Source of the DNA: a virus
Reading direction: 5' to 3' (one strand)
IMG/VR virus record: IMGVR_UViG_3300033146_001206
Location: 1 to 27,771 of that record
Length of the DNA stretch: 27,771 nucleotides
Shown one piece after another: positions 21,764 to 27,771 of the stretch. The first letter of the stretch is position 1, and each line of letters begins with the position of its first letter. The notes under the pieces were generated by a model. It saw only the letters and a program-made list of their open reading frames with translations. It was not told the DNA's origin and did no database searches. A program made the translations under genes and the position numbers.

Positions 21764-22672
21764 ATGAAATATATATTAATAGATGGGTCGAACATTGAAT
21801 ATAGAAACTTCAACATATTAAACCATAATGGTGGAAACACCATGTTGACGTCTAAAGGCATAAATGTTAGTAATGTTAATGCGGTTCTTTGGAGTGTACA
21901 TAAAGTGTGCAAATTGCTGGAGGGTGATAAAATATTTGTGTGTTTTGACAAAACCATTTCAGATAAATCAAATTTCAGAAAGGATTTATTGGATGGCGAG
22001 TATAAAGCAAAGCGTAAGAAACCAGACAATATCCAAGAATTATATGATCAAGAATTGATAATCACTAAAATATTGAAGACAATGGGTATTCAGGTGCTGT
22101 TCCCATATAGAATGGAATGTGATGATATTATAAGCTGGTTGTGTGATACATTGGTTGGTGATAAGGTCATTGTATCTAATGATGGTGATTTTAACCAACT
22201 AATACGCAATGATGTTGAAATTTATAATCCTGGAAAGAAGTGTATAATCGATGTTGCTAATTTTGAAGACAAAGTTGGTGTTAAATTGCAATACTTCAAA
22301 AAATATAAGGCAATTATGGGTGATGCCAGTGATAATATTGTCGGTTTGCGGGGATATGGGAAGGTTCGTGCTAAAAAAATGTCAGAAACTTGGGATGATG
22401 CAAACATTTCTGACGAATATAAAGAAATTGTTGAAAGAAATCTTAGAATCATTGATTTACACACGGGATATGGTGAGTACCCAGAAGAAGTCAGTTCATA
22501 TGAAACTCAACTGTTCGATCAATCCCATGTTAGATATGCTGGCAAAATTTTTAAAAAAATATGCAATAGATATGAATTGCATTCGATTGTTAACCGCATA
22601 TATGAATGGCGGCCTGTGTTTAATGTGCCAAAAGAAGAAAATGAATTGGCAAAAGCACTAGGATTCTGTTGA
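21764..22672 (+). CDS. 5'-3' exonuclease/flap endonuclease, T4 RNase H-like
   Basis: 302 residues, close to T4 RNase H (305). The PIN/FEN fold is clear: 'YILIDGSNIEYRN' (first metal Asp, D7), 'VCFDKTISDKSNFRKDLLDG' with 'EYKAKRKK' (substrate arch), 'MECDDIISWL' (acidic metal pair), 'VSNDGDFNQLI', and the helix-three-turn-helix 'IMGDASDNIVGLRGYGKVRA'. Such enzymes remove RNA primers and flaps at Okazaki fragments, after which DNA ligase seals the nick; a ligase is encoded at 19172-20293. Ribosome site AAGGG precedes the ATG. The C-terminus is T4-like in length. No sign of damage. Confidence 0.88.
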   Translation: MKYILIDGSNIEYRNFNILNHNGGNTMLTSKGINVSNVNAVLWSVHKVCKLLEGDKIFVCFDKTISDKSNFRKDLLDGEYKAKRKKPDNIQELYDQELIITKILKTMGIQVLFPYRMECDDIISWLCDTLVGDKVIVSNDGDFNQLIRNDVEIYNPGKKCIIDVANFEDKVGVKLQYFKKYKAIMGDASDNIVGLRGYGKVRAKKMSETWDDANISDEYKEIVERNLRIIDLHTGYGEYPEEVSSYETQLFDQSHVRYAGKIFKKICNRYELHSIVNRIYEWRPVFNVPKEENELAKALGFC

Positions 22673-22688
22673 TAAATGTGGGATATTA

Positions 22689-22696
22689 AATAAATA
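22689..22696 (+). promoter_or_regulatory. Late promoter-like box AATAAATA
   Basis: ATTAAATAAATAGTT, the same string as before the prohead-core-like gene, again 22 bases from the start codon (ATG 22719). It probably starts the 22719-24956 gene series. Confidence 0.5.
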
Positions 22697-22718
22697 GTTC
22701 AAATATGGAGAAATTATT

Positions 22719-22907
22719 ATGTTATCTGGAAATATTGAAAATAGACCAATGGGATGTAATTATTGTGGCAGTGGCCCATGGAATGGGCGGGAATCTACAC
22801 GAAAAGAACGCACAGAATTGATTACAGAATGTACGTGGGTGTGTGGTAGATGTGGTATGGTTATCAACCAAGGGGTAATTAAACGTGAAAAAATCAACAC
22901 AAAATAA
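22719..22907 (+). CDS. Small zinc-ribbon protein
   Basis: 62 residues with two knuckles: C13/C16 in 'CNYCGSG' and C42/C45 in 'CGRCGM', a Cys4 zinc ribbon, with a further Cys at 38. The rest is short and charged. ATATGGAG precedes the ATG. Function unknown; such ribbons often bind nucleic acid or another protein. It overlaps the next gene by 23 bases in another frame. Confidence 0.6.
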   Translation: MLSGNIENRPMGCNYCGSGPWNGRESTRKERTELITECTWVCGRCGMVINQGVIKREKINTK

Positions 22908-23337
22908 TGTTTTCACTAGTGTTATTGAAGAAGTGTTTGGTGGTGCTAGTGGTGGTGGGTCTGGATCATTTACATATGCACAGCAAACTGGTGCTATGAG
23001 TTGGAACAATAGACCGTCACCAGCACACAGAGCGTCTACGTCAGACTCACTGGGATATAACATTAAAGATATCGCAGAAGAAGATGAAGTTGCTCACGAA
23101 GCCCCAAAGGTTAAACCGTTCCCTTTAGACAATATTGATGAATTGCTTGTAGACGCATATTTGGCACTCTGTGCTACAAATGAACAGTTGAAAATGTGTA
23201 TCAAGAGTAATGGTGCGATAAACACCGAAGACAATAAAGAAGCTAAAAAAACGCTAAAAAAACAATATACAAAAATCGAACAGTTAAAAGAAGAAATCAA
23301 AAAAGTATCAAGTCAAATTGATATTGTTGTGTTTTAA
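22885..23337 (+). CDS. Hypothetical protein with leader-like N-terminus and C-terminal coiled coil
   Basis: 150 residues starting at GTG 22885 (AAGGGG nine bases upstream), overlapping the zinc-ribbon gene. The N-terminus MKKSTQNNVFTSVIEEVFGG is weakly leader-like with I-E-E at 13-15. A Gly/Ser-rich linker follows (GGASGGGSGS), then a polar region ('NNRPSPAHRAST'), then two helices, the last a coiled coil ('KKTLKKQYTKIEQLKEEIKK'). Not recognised. A virion-associated role is possible from the upstream late-type box, but unproven. Confidence 0.6.
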   Translation: MKKSTQNNVFTSVIEEVFGGASGGGSGSFTYAQQTGAMSWNNRPSPAHRASTSDSLGYNIKDIAEEDEVAHEAPKVKPFPLDNIDELLVDAYLALCATNEQLKMCIKSNGAINTEDNKEAKKTLKKQYTKIEQLKEEIKKVSSQIDIVVF

Positions 23338-23370
23338 TTAAAGTAATAAACCCTAAAAATAAGAGGTATG

Positions 23371-23571
23371 ATGGATAACCTAAATGGTATTAAGTTGCGT
23401 GTGTTTAAGTTGAATGAAACAAAAGTTCGGATTCAATTGGATTTAAGCACAATAGATTGTAGAGAGTTTATAGATAAAACAAACTATGGTTCTGATCAAA
23501 ATATAATGTTTAATAAAATAATAATAGATAAAATCAAACAGGACATTGGAGACTGCTTAAATGAACAATAA
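23371..23571 (+). CDS. Small hypothetical protein
   Basis: 66 residues from the second of two adjacent ATG codons (23371), which is better spaced from AAGAGG. The protein is beta then alpha ('GIKLRVFKLNETKVRIQLDL', then an Ile/Lys/Asp-rich helix). Not recognised. Its end overlaps the following gene by 11 bases in a different frame. Confidence 0.5.
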   Translation: MDNLNGIKLRVFKLNETKVRIQLDLSTIDCREFIDKTNYGSDQNIMFNKIIIDKIKQDIGDCLNEQ

Positions 23572-23986
23572 TATCAAATACGCGATTTTTAAGTCATTAT
23601 TTTTAACAACTATCATCTCTATAGGCTTTAGTGGCATATTCGCAATGGTGTATACAAGATTGAATATCCCATGGGCAATTGGTCTTGGATTTGTTGTGGT
23701 TTGTGTTTTGCAGTATTTAATAAGTGCACTGTCACAAAAAGAAGTCATTGTTCAAGAAACTGTTGTTGCCGAAAATACTATCAACACCGCAATGTCATGC
23801 GCATATTGTAATAAGATTAGTAGTGTCAATGTTGATATGAATGGGGATGAAAGTGTTTATGTCTGCCCTAACTGCAATCAAACAAACCGTGTTATGTATC
23901 AATTCATGACAACAAGAATAACAGTGCCTTTAGCTGAAACTACCACACACCCCCTAAAAGAGGTTAATATCGATGGAAGCGAATAA
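23561..23986 (+). CDS. Membrane protein with a cytoplasmic zinc ribbon
   Basis: 141 residues. Two hydrophobic segments, about 8-28 ('AIFKSLFLTTIISIGFSGIF') and 37-57 ('PWAIGLGFVVVCVLQYLISA'), form a helical hairpin; short loops with Lys/Arg suggest both ends face the cytoplasm. Residues about 80-110 contain C80-x2-C83 ('CAYCNK') and C102-x2-C105 ('CPNCNQ'), a Cys4 zinc ribbon. GGAG lies eight bases upstream inside the preceding gene. The function is unknown; a host-membrane anchor for a phage complex, or a host-takeover factor, would fit. It overlaps the next gene by 14 bases. Confidence 0.6.
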   Translation: MNNNIKYAIFKSLFLTTIISIGFSGIFAMVYTRLNIPWAIGLGFVVVCVLQYLISALSQKEVIVQETVVAENTINTAMSCAYCNKISSVNVDMNGDESVYVCPNCNQTNRVMYQFMTTRITVPLAETTTHPLKEVNIDGSE

Positions 23987-24413
23987 ACACGACCCGTTTA
24001 CAAATGTTGCAAGTTCTTCTATTCCATTAAATAAACCAAAAGAAAAAGAAGAACAAGTATTAAAAATAAAAGAAAATATCTTTGATTTTATTGAGAACAC
24101 GGATATGAAAAATTACAGTGTGTTGGATACTGGGTATAATCTTGGAAAAATAAAGCCTGTATTCCAAACACCAAAAATGTGTTTAGACCAATTCATACGG
24201 CATTATACGGAAACAATTTCAAAAATATATGCAGAATCATCTGAGGTCAATCCAAATATTGTTAACATATTAGATAATTACAATTCATTAACTAAAATCT
24301 TGACAAGTACAATGGAAGCTGATAATATATCAGACGTAAATTCAAAACAAGTCATTTTGTATTTGATTGGAATATTAATAGCGTATTTAGAGGATGAAAT
24401 TGAATATGAGTAA
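23973..24413 (+). CDS. Hypothetical helical protein
   Basis: 146 residues, not recognised. A polar N-terminus (about 25 residues) is followed by mostly amphipathic helices ('VLKIKENIFDFIENTD', 'CLDQFIRHYTETISKIYAES') and an acidic C-terminus with a hydrophobic helix ('VILYLIGILIAYLEDEIEYE'), which is probably a buried rather than a membrane helix. GAGG lies nine bases before the ATG, within the preceding gene. Tightly packed in the 22719-24956 series. Confidence 0.6.
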   Translation: MEANKHDPFTNVASSSIPLNKPKEKEEQVLKIKENIFDFIENTDMKNYSVLDTGYNLGKIKPVFQTPKMCLDQFIRHYTETISKIYAESSEVNPNIVNILDNYNSLTKILTSTMEADNISDVNSKQVILYLIGILIAYLEDEIEYE

Positions 24414-24645
24414 AATTACAGAAACAGTTGAAGCAATGGACGTCGAAACACTATCAAGATATGCGTCATTGTTTGAGGCAATTGATTTGATAGACATGAA
24501 TTGTAAAAAATATAAAACAGACTTCAAAAAAATTAAATTTAATGTTGTTGGATTAAAGAAATATGTAAATGATACACATAAAAATCATGCAAAACGGTTG
24601 CAGGATGAACACCTTAGCCAAAAATTACAAAAGATTGGATACTAA
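24406..24645 (+). CDS. Small basic helical protein
   Basis: 79 residues if started at ATG 24406; an in-frame ATG at 24394 sits directly on AGAGG and so is less likely to be used. Highly helical and Lys-rich ('SRYASLFEAIDLID', 'KYKTDFKKIKFN', 'HKNHAKRLQDEHLSQKL'). Overlaps the previous gene by eight bases and the next by one (TAATG). Not recognised. Confidence 0.5.
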   Translation: MSKITETVEAMDVETLSRYASLFEAIDLIDMNCKKYKTDFKKIKFNVVGLKKYVNDTHKNHAKRLQDEHLSQKLQKIGY

Positions 24646-24956
24646 TGATATACATTGTTGGACATAAATTCCCCGTAACAAAAACGGGCAATAACATGAT
24701 AAATAAACGCATTGAAAAATTAATCAACGCATATGGTGGAAAATTCCAATATGATGTCACGTATAGTGTCCACCATATATCAAAGACAGATGATAACAAA
24801 GTCAAATATCAATTCCTAAGCAATATGGGAGAAATGTTTGACTGTGATTTTGTATCTGTTGGGGACGCTGAAAGAGTTATTTCAACATTATCAAATAAAA
24901 CAGATGAGTTGGGTGCTATGAGAGCGGCCATTATGAAAAACTTGGCAAGCTCTTAA
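24645..24956 (+). CDS. Hypothetical protein, end of the small-gene series
   Basis: 103 residues, not recognised. An N-terminal strand 'MIYIVGHKFPVTKTGN' and a beta-rich middle ('KFQYDVTYSVHHISK', 'KVKYQFLSNMGEMFDCDFVSV') lead into C-terminal helices. It starts by TAATG coupling, and its TAA overlaps the stop of the convergent nucleotidyltransferase gene by four bases (TTAA at 24953-24956). Confidence 0.55.
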   Translation: MIYIVGHKFPVTKTGNNMINKRIEKLINAYGGKFQYDVTYSVHHISKTDDNKVKYQFLSNMGEMFDCDFVSVGDAERVISTLSNKTDELGAMRAAIMKNLASS

Positions 24957-25852
24957 TCACCTTTAACATCAACAGTATTCATTTTACCAATATAAGATGC
25001 TAGATTTCGCATGGAATTTACGTTCCTGTGATTTCTGCCATCCTTATATAAAGCATTTATCTTCTTGAGAAACTTTAAATAATAATACTTCTCAAGTAAT
25101 TTATAAACAACGTTCTCAGGTAAATTGTTACGACTACCAAGCTCTTTGATCTCATGAGGGGTTAACCGTGTGTTAAATGCGTCTTTGCGTGCTTGCAAAA
25201 CGTTCTCATAGGTATTAGATAAACTCTTAATGTTCTCTTCAATGTTATCAAGCTTAGTCTTAATCAAAGATCGAAGCTTAATAGTCTTACTCTGACCCAA
25301 AGACTTAATCTCAAAAATATCAATCAAATCACGCTTCAATTCACCAGTGTCAATATCAATGCTACTAACGGTATCAAAAAACTTCCCAGCAATTTTGCTG
25401 ATATCTGGATCAACTTCGGCATCACTTTTAATCCAACGCTCATTTACAATATCATAAATAGCATCAAATTTATCATCGGGAATATCATCAAAAGAAATAT
25501 AATAATTAATAGGATGGGTAGTGCCAGTAGCAAGCTCTCCATTATACTTCTTAACCCAATGAAGTAAATCGGCCCTCATCATCTCATCAACGCGTTCCTT
25601 GTCAACAATTACATTAACATCAATATCGCAAGCCTTACTATACTTCTTAGTTAAAATACTGCCAACCATATAAAAATCAAGAATGTTTACAAAACTCCCA
25701 AGACTATCAAGCTTTGTAAGGATTTGAGCCTTAATAGAATCTTGAAGAATAGGCTCACCACCATCATCATAAAATTGGAAAACAGTAGGGTCTAAACTAT
25801 TACGACTAATGTTAACAATAGACTCGGAAATAACAGTATTGAAAATCCGCAT
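24953..25852 (-). CDS. Nucleotidyltransferase-fold protein with leader-like N-terminus
   Basis: 299 residues. The N-terminus MRIFNTVISES contains I-S-E at 8-10, an (I/L)-x-E site like the other leaders. Residues about 55-85 hold the polymerase-beta-type nucleotidyltransferase signature: YMVGSILTKKYSKACDIDVN, i.e. G-S at 64-65 and D-x-D at 76-78 followed by a hydrophobic strand. A third acidic residue could come from 'NYYISFDDIPDD' (about 111-122). The remaining 150 residues are helical ('EIKSLGQSKTIKLRSLIKTK', coiled). The reaction (AMP or NMP transfer to protein or RNA) cannot be told. AGAGG precedes the ATG, and the upstream leader gene is five bases away, so they form a late two-gene operon. 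Confidence 0.65.
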   Translation of the reverse strand: MRIFNTVISESIVNISRNSLDPTVFQFYDDGGEPILQDSIKAQILTKLDSLGSFVNILDFYMVGSILTKKYSKACDIDVNVIVDKERVDEMMRADLLHWVKKYNGELATGTTHPINYYISFDDIPDDKFDAIYDIVNERWIKSDAEVDPDISKIAGKFFDTVSSIDIDTGELKRDLIDIFEIKSLGQSKTIKLRSLIKTKLDNIEENIKSLSNTYENVLQARKDAFNTRLTPHEIKELGSRNNLPENVVYKLLEKYYYLKFLKKINALYKDGRNHRNVNSMRNLASYIGKMNTVDVKGD

Positions 25853-25857
25853 AAAAA

Positions 25858-26253
25858 TTAACCTCTATTGTTTTCTAACCACTCGGAAGTCATGTCAGTT
25901 ATTACTTCGGTTAATTTAGTATACAATTCAACGTTTTTTTCTAATTCAGCATTCTCACGGGTAGCTTGTAATGTGTGGATGTTGTATTCAGTAACATCTA
26001 AATCATCAATCTCAAAACCACTAATAAACGTGTACTTACCATAACCCGTTTCACGGTTGTAATCAGAATCATCTCCAATGGTGTATTGACCACTAAGGAT
26101 AACACTATAAAATCGATCAGGACGCCCAACATACTTACCATCTAAATCATCAATTTCATGGGAAAACTCTTCCCTACTATCAAATTCAGCATCAACAGAA
26201 CTGTAGCTCTCCTGAATAATACTACGGCATAAACTATCAAAACTCTTTTTCAT
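25858..26253 (-). CDS. Hypothetical protein with capsid-leader-like N-terminus
   Basis: 131 residues, not recognised. It begins MKKSFDSLCRSIIQES with I-Q-E at 13-15, closely matching the pattern of T4 internal-protein leaders. The body is acidic with a beta-rich middle ('RPDRFYSVILSGQYTIGDDS', 'YGKYTFISGFEIDDLDVTEY') and C-terminal helices. GGAG lies upstream. Two late-type boxes precede it, and it shares its transcript with the nucleotidyltransferase. It may be a co-packaged partner; no evidence for an inhibitor or antitoxin role beyond adjacency. Confidence 0.55.
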   Translation of the reverse strand: MKKSFDSLCRSIIQESYSSVDAEFDSREEFSHEIDDLDGKYVGRPDRFYSVILSGQYTIGDDSDYNRETGYGKYTFISGFEIDDLDVTEYNIHTLQATRENAELEKNVELYTKLTEVITDMTSEWLENNRG

Positions 26254-26280
26254 ATTAAATAAACTCCATTCAGATAAAAC

Positions 26281-26308
26281 TATTTACAATGCAATATAAG
26301 TATTTATA
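26281..26308 (-). promoter_or_regulatory. Two tandem late promoter-like boxes
   Basis: On the minus strand a perfect TATAAATA (26308-26301) is followed 13 bases later by TGTAAATA (26288-26281). They lie 47 and 27 bases upstream of ATG 26253. Both could direct the 26253-24953 operon. Confidence 0.55.
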
Positions 26309-26316
26309 GAAAACCC

Positions 26317-26344
26317 TTGAATATAACCAAAATTTATGTATAAT
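26317..26344 (+). promoter_or_regulatory. Early-type sigma70 promoter
   Basis: TTGAAT (26317-26322), a 16-base spacer, and a perfect TATAAT (26339-26344). It faces right, towards 26387-27574. Back-to-back with the late boxes on the other strand, so early and late transcription diverge here. Confidence 0.55.
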
Positions 26345-26386
26345 CAAAATTAATTAAACCACTATTAAAATGGATGAGGAAATGGT

Positions 26387-26491
26387 GTGAAAAAATTCTA
26401 TGATACGAAACTCAGGGGAGCATTGCAAGCAGTGTGCGACGTTAGCACACAGAAAGGCAAGAGAAATAATGGACGAGAAAAAAACGGATGA
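26387..26491 (+). CDS. Possible 34-residue peptide
   Basis: GTG at 26387 with GAGGA eight bases upstream opens a 34-codon frame (MKKFYDTKLRGAL, then a basic polar end). It is the first frame after the early promoter. It overlaps the 82-residue frame at 26400, and only one of them may be real. Very short, so weak. Confidence 0.25.
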   Translation: MKKFYDTKLRGALQAVCDVSTQKGKRNNGREKNG

Positions 26492-26648
26492 AGACATACA
26501 CAGACTCGAATTTCTGAGCGACCAAGTGCGAAAGGGGATTCCTGTATCATTTACGGAGGCGATAGAGGTGGTTGATTATCAATCCAGTCTGCCAAAGAAA
26601 AACACGCTACTGGTGAAAATTAAGGAGTTTTTTTGCATTTACAACTAA
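26400..26648 (+). CDS. Small hypothetical protein
   Basis: Up to 82 residues. The part from Met 24 (ATG 26469) onward, 'MDEKKTDEDIHRLEFLSDQV' then 'RKGIPVSFTEAIEVVDYQSS', looks like a genuine helical protein with a 'GIPVSFTEAIEVVDYQ' motif. The upstream part has a Cys pair ('HCKQCATLAHRK') and overlaps the 34-codon frame, so the start may be 26469 instead; neither ATG has a strong ribosome site. The end contains seven T in a row (26628-26634) just before the stop region. Function unknown. Confidence 0.5.
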   Translation: MIRNSGEHCKQCATLAHRKAREIMDEKKTDEDIHRLEFLSDQVRKGIPVSFTEAIEVVDYQSSLPKKNTLLVKIKEFFCIYN

Positions 26649-26767
26649 CAAAGATCAACGACATGAAAAATTGGTGGGAGCAGTATCCAAAACTTAGCGC
26701 AAACAAATTTTTGTACGAAAACAGCGGCGCTTGCAACAGGGAAAGTTGTTACAAAAAAAGGAACATT

Positions 26768-27280
26768 ATGAAAATATCATATAAAATTGCAAGTAAAATT
26801 GAAACAATTAGAGTATTCTTTAGATATGATATCATATATGGTATCAATAATTTGAGAATGTGGTTTAAAATCATATGGAATGATAGAGACTATGATTATA
26901 TGTTCCTAATGATATTAATAAAATTTAAACTAAAAAGAATGGTGAAATTATTCAAGGACTCAGGTGATACATATGTAGGACAAGAAAAAGATGTAGAAAA
27001 AATAAACCTTTGTATCAACCTAATAGAAAGAATCACTGGGGATGTCTACCATGATAAAATATTTGTGAACCATGAAAAAAAATGGGGAAAATTAACAATC
27101 AAGGATAAAGGTAAAGGTAAAAGGCAAATCAAAAGAGAAAACGTCCACACAAAAGATGATGAAAAATTGGAAAGAAGCCAGTCTAAAAGATTATATGCAG
27201 ATCAGGCCGTATTAGAAACACAAGATCTTAAACTCCTATATAAAACCCTACTAAAAAATATGATAAAATGGTGGATATAA
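26768..27280 (+). CDS. Conserved phage hypothetical protein
   Basis: 170 residues from ATG 26768, chosen for the AAGGA six bases upstream. The frame is open further up, to a TTG at 26633 that also has AAGGAG at good distance, giving 215 residues; the family as I know it starts near the shorter form. The pattern 'ygInNLrMWFKIIWNDRDYDYMFLmilIkFKLKrM', then 'kINLCInLieRItgDvYhdkif', and the final 'DlkLLYKtLLKNMIKWWI' matches a family of uncharacterised phage proteins found in many large phages. Strongly basic towards the C-terminus. No catalytic residues are evident. Confidence 0.7.
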   Translation: MKISYKIASKIETIRVFFRYDIIYGINNLRMWFKIIWNDRDYDYMFLMILIKFKLKRMVKLFKDSGDTYVGQEKDVEKINLCINLIERITGDVYHDKIFVNHEKKWGKLTIKDKGKGKRQIKRENVHTKDDEKLERSQSKRLYADQAVLETQDLKLLYKTLLKNMIKWWI

Positions 27281-27283
27281 TAA

Positions 27284-27574
27284 ATGACGCAAGTATTTAA
27301 AAATCCGCTCAATGAAAATGTCTGCTCGGTAGTAAACATTAAAAATACAGAAGAATATGACGTATACATCGGAAGACCTTCAAAGTGGGGAAACCCATTC
27401 AAAGGAAACGGAAGAAATAAAGATATAGAACTATACGAAAATTATATAAGTAAATCAAAAAAACTTATGAATGATCTACAGGAACTAAAAGGGAAAACAT
27501 TGGGGTGCTTCTGTAAACCAAAAAAATGCCATGGGGATGTATTAGTCAAACTTGTAAATAATAAATTTTTTTAA
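27284..27574 (+). CDS. DUF4326 family protein
   Basis: 96 residues starting three bases after the preceding stop. The family pattern is clear: 'CSVVNIKNTEEYDVYIGRPS', 'KWGNPF', 'lYENYI', and 'LKGKTLGCFCKPKKCHGDVL' with conserved C/H residues (CFC, CHGD) that may bind a metal. DUF4326 proteins are small and occur in phages and bacteria; I do not know an established function. It is the last gene of the rightward early set, before the T-rich repeat region. Confidence 0.75.
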   Translation: MTQVFKNPLNENVCSVVNIKNTEEYDVYIGRPSKWGNPFKGNGRNKDIELYENYISKSKKLMNDLQELKGKTLGCFCKPKKCHGDVLVKLVNNKFF

Positions 27575-27771
27575 TTTTTTTAATTTAAATTTTTTTTATA
27601 ATAGAAAATTTGTTGTCCTTAAAAAATTTAATTTTTTTTAATTTAAATTTTTTTAATTTAATTTTTTTTAATTTAATTTTTTTTAATTTAAATTTTTTAT
27701 AATTTTTTTTTTTTAATTTAATTTTTTTTAATTTAATTTTTTTTAATTTTTTTTTTTATAATAGAAAATTT
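27575..27771 (+). repeat. T-rich low-complexity repeat region with a 160-base spaced direct repeat
   Basis: Nearly all A/T, built from units like TTTTTTTTAATTTAA (about 15 bases) repeated irregularly. A 21-base string of seven T followed by ATAATAGAAAATTT occurs at 27591-27611 and again at 27751-27771, exactly 160 bases apart, and the second copy ends at the last base of the window. The string contains a TATAAT-like hexamer. No open frame of note. It may be a promoter or origin-like region, or a break point in an assembly. Confidence 0.6.

Noticed and set aside
22251-22661. A 136-codon plus-strand frame inside the exonuclease gene
   Set aside because: It lies within the conserved exonuclease in another frame and has no ribosome site or recognisable features.

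Overview
The window looks like part of the genome of a large, A/T-rich tailed phage with a contractile tail, distantly related to T4 (Caudoviricetes, myovirus morphology). The evidence is a T4-type large terminase, tail sheath, tail tube and neck protein, a baseplate and tape-measure block, a phage-type ATP-dependent DNA ligase, a T4 RNase H-like 5'-3' exonuclease, strong Shine-Dalgarno sites, and many promoter boxes resembling the T4 late promoter TATAAATA. I see no tRNA, rRNA, CRISPR array or integrase. The host cannot be named from the sequence.

Layout. 1-5485 (minus): start of a hub/baseplate structural protein (cut by the window edge), gp53-like wedge protein, gp48/gp54-like tube-cap protein, tape measure, and a tail assembly chaperone pair. 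The pair is joined by a textbook -1 frameshift signal: a T7 slippery run, a 6-nt spacer and a 15-bp hairpin. 5554-6690 (plus): a second baseplate/tube-initiator-like protein. 6740-15173 (minus): two paralogous small proteins with a capsid-targeting-like leader, tail tube, a free-standing homing endonuclease, tail sheath, another tube-like protein and large terminase. 15235-18716 (plus): acidic prohead-core-like protein, methyltransferase-like protein, gp14-like neck protein, a probable ADP-ribosyltransferase-fold protein and an unknown. 18725-21363 (minus): a leader-bearing unknown, DNA ligase and a small operon with a helix-turn-helix protein. 21494-24956 (plus): 5'-3' exonuclease and a run of small, tightly overlapping genes of unknown function, including two zinc-ribbon proteins. 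24953-26253 (minus): nucleotidyltransferase-fold protein and a partner, both with leader-like N-termini. 26317-27574 (plus): an early-type promoter, small unknown genes and a DUF4326 protein. 27575-27771: very T-rich low-complexity repeats at the window edge.

How they work together. Most genes build the tail, the neck and the packaging motor. The main theme beyond that is a set of about nine otherwise unrelated proteins that start with a similar short peptide (charged/aromatic residues followed by an (I/L)-x-E tripeptide within about 8-21 residues). This resembles the T4 capsid-targeting sequence removed by the gp21 prohead protease. Several of these proteins have enzyme-like folds (methyltransferase, ADP-ribosyltransferase-like, nucleotidyltransferase), and most lie near late-type promoter boxes. 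I infer, but cannot prove, that they are packaged in the head and injected with the DNA to act on the host at the start of infection. The frameshift signal in the chaperone pair is the best directly visible regulatory element.
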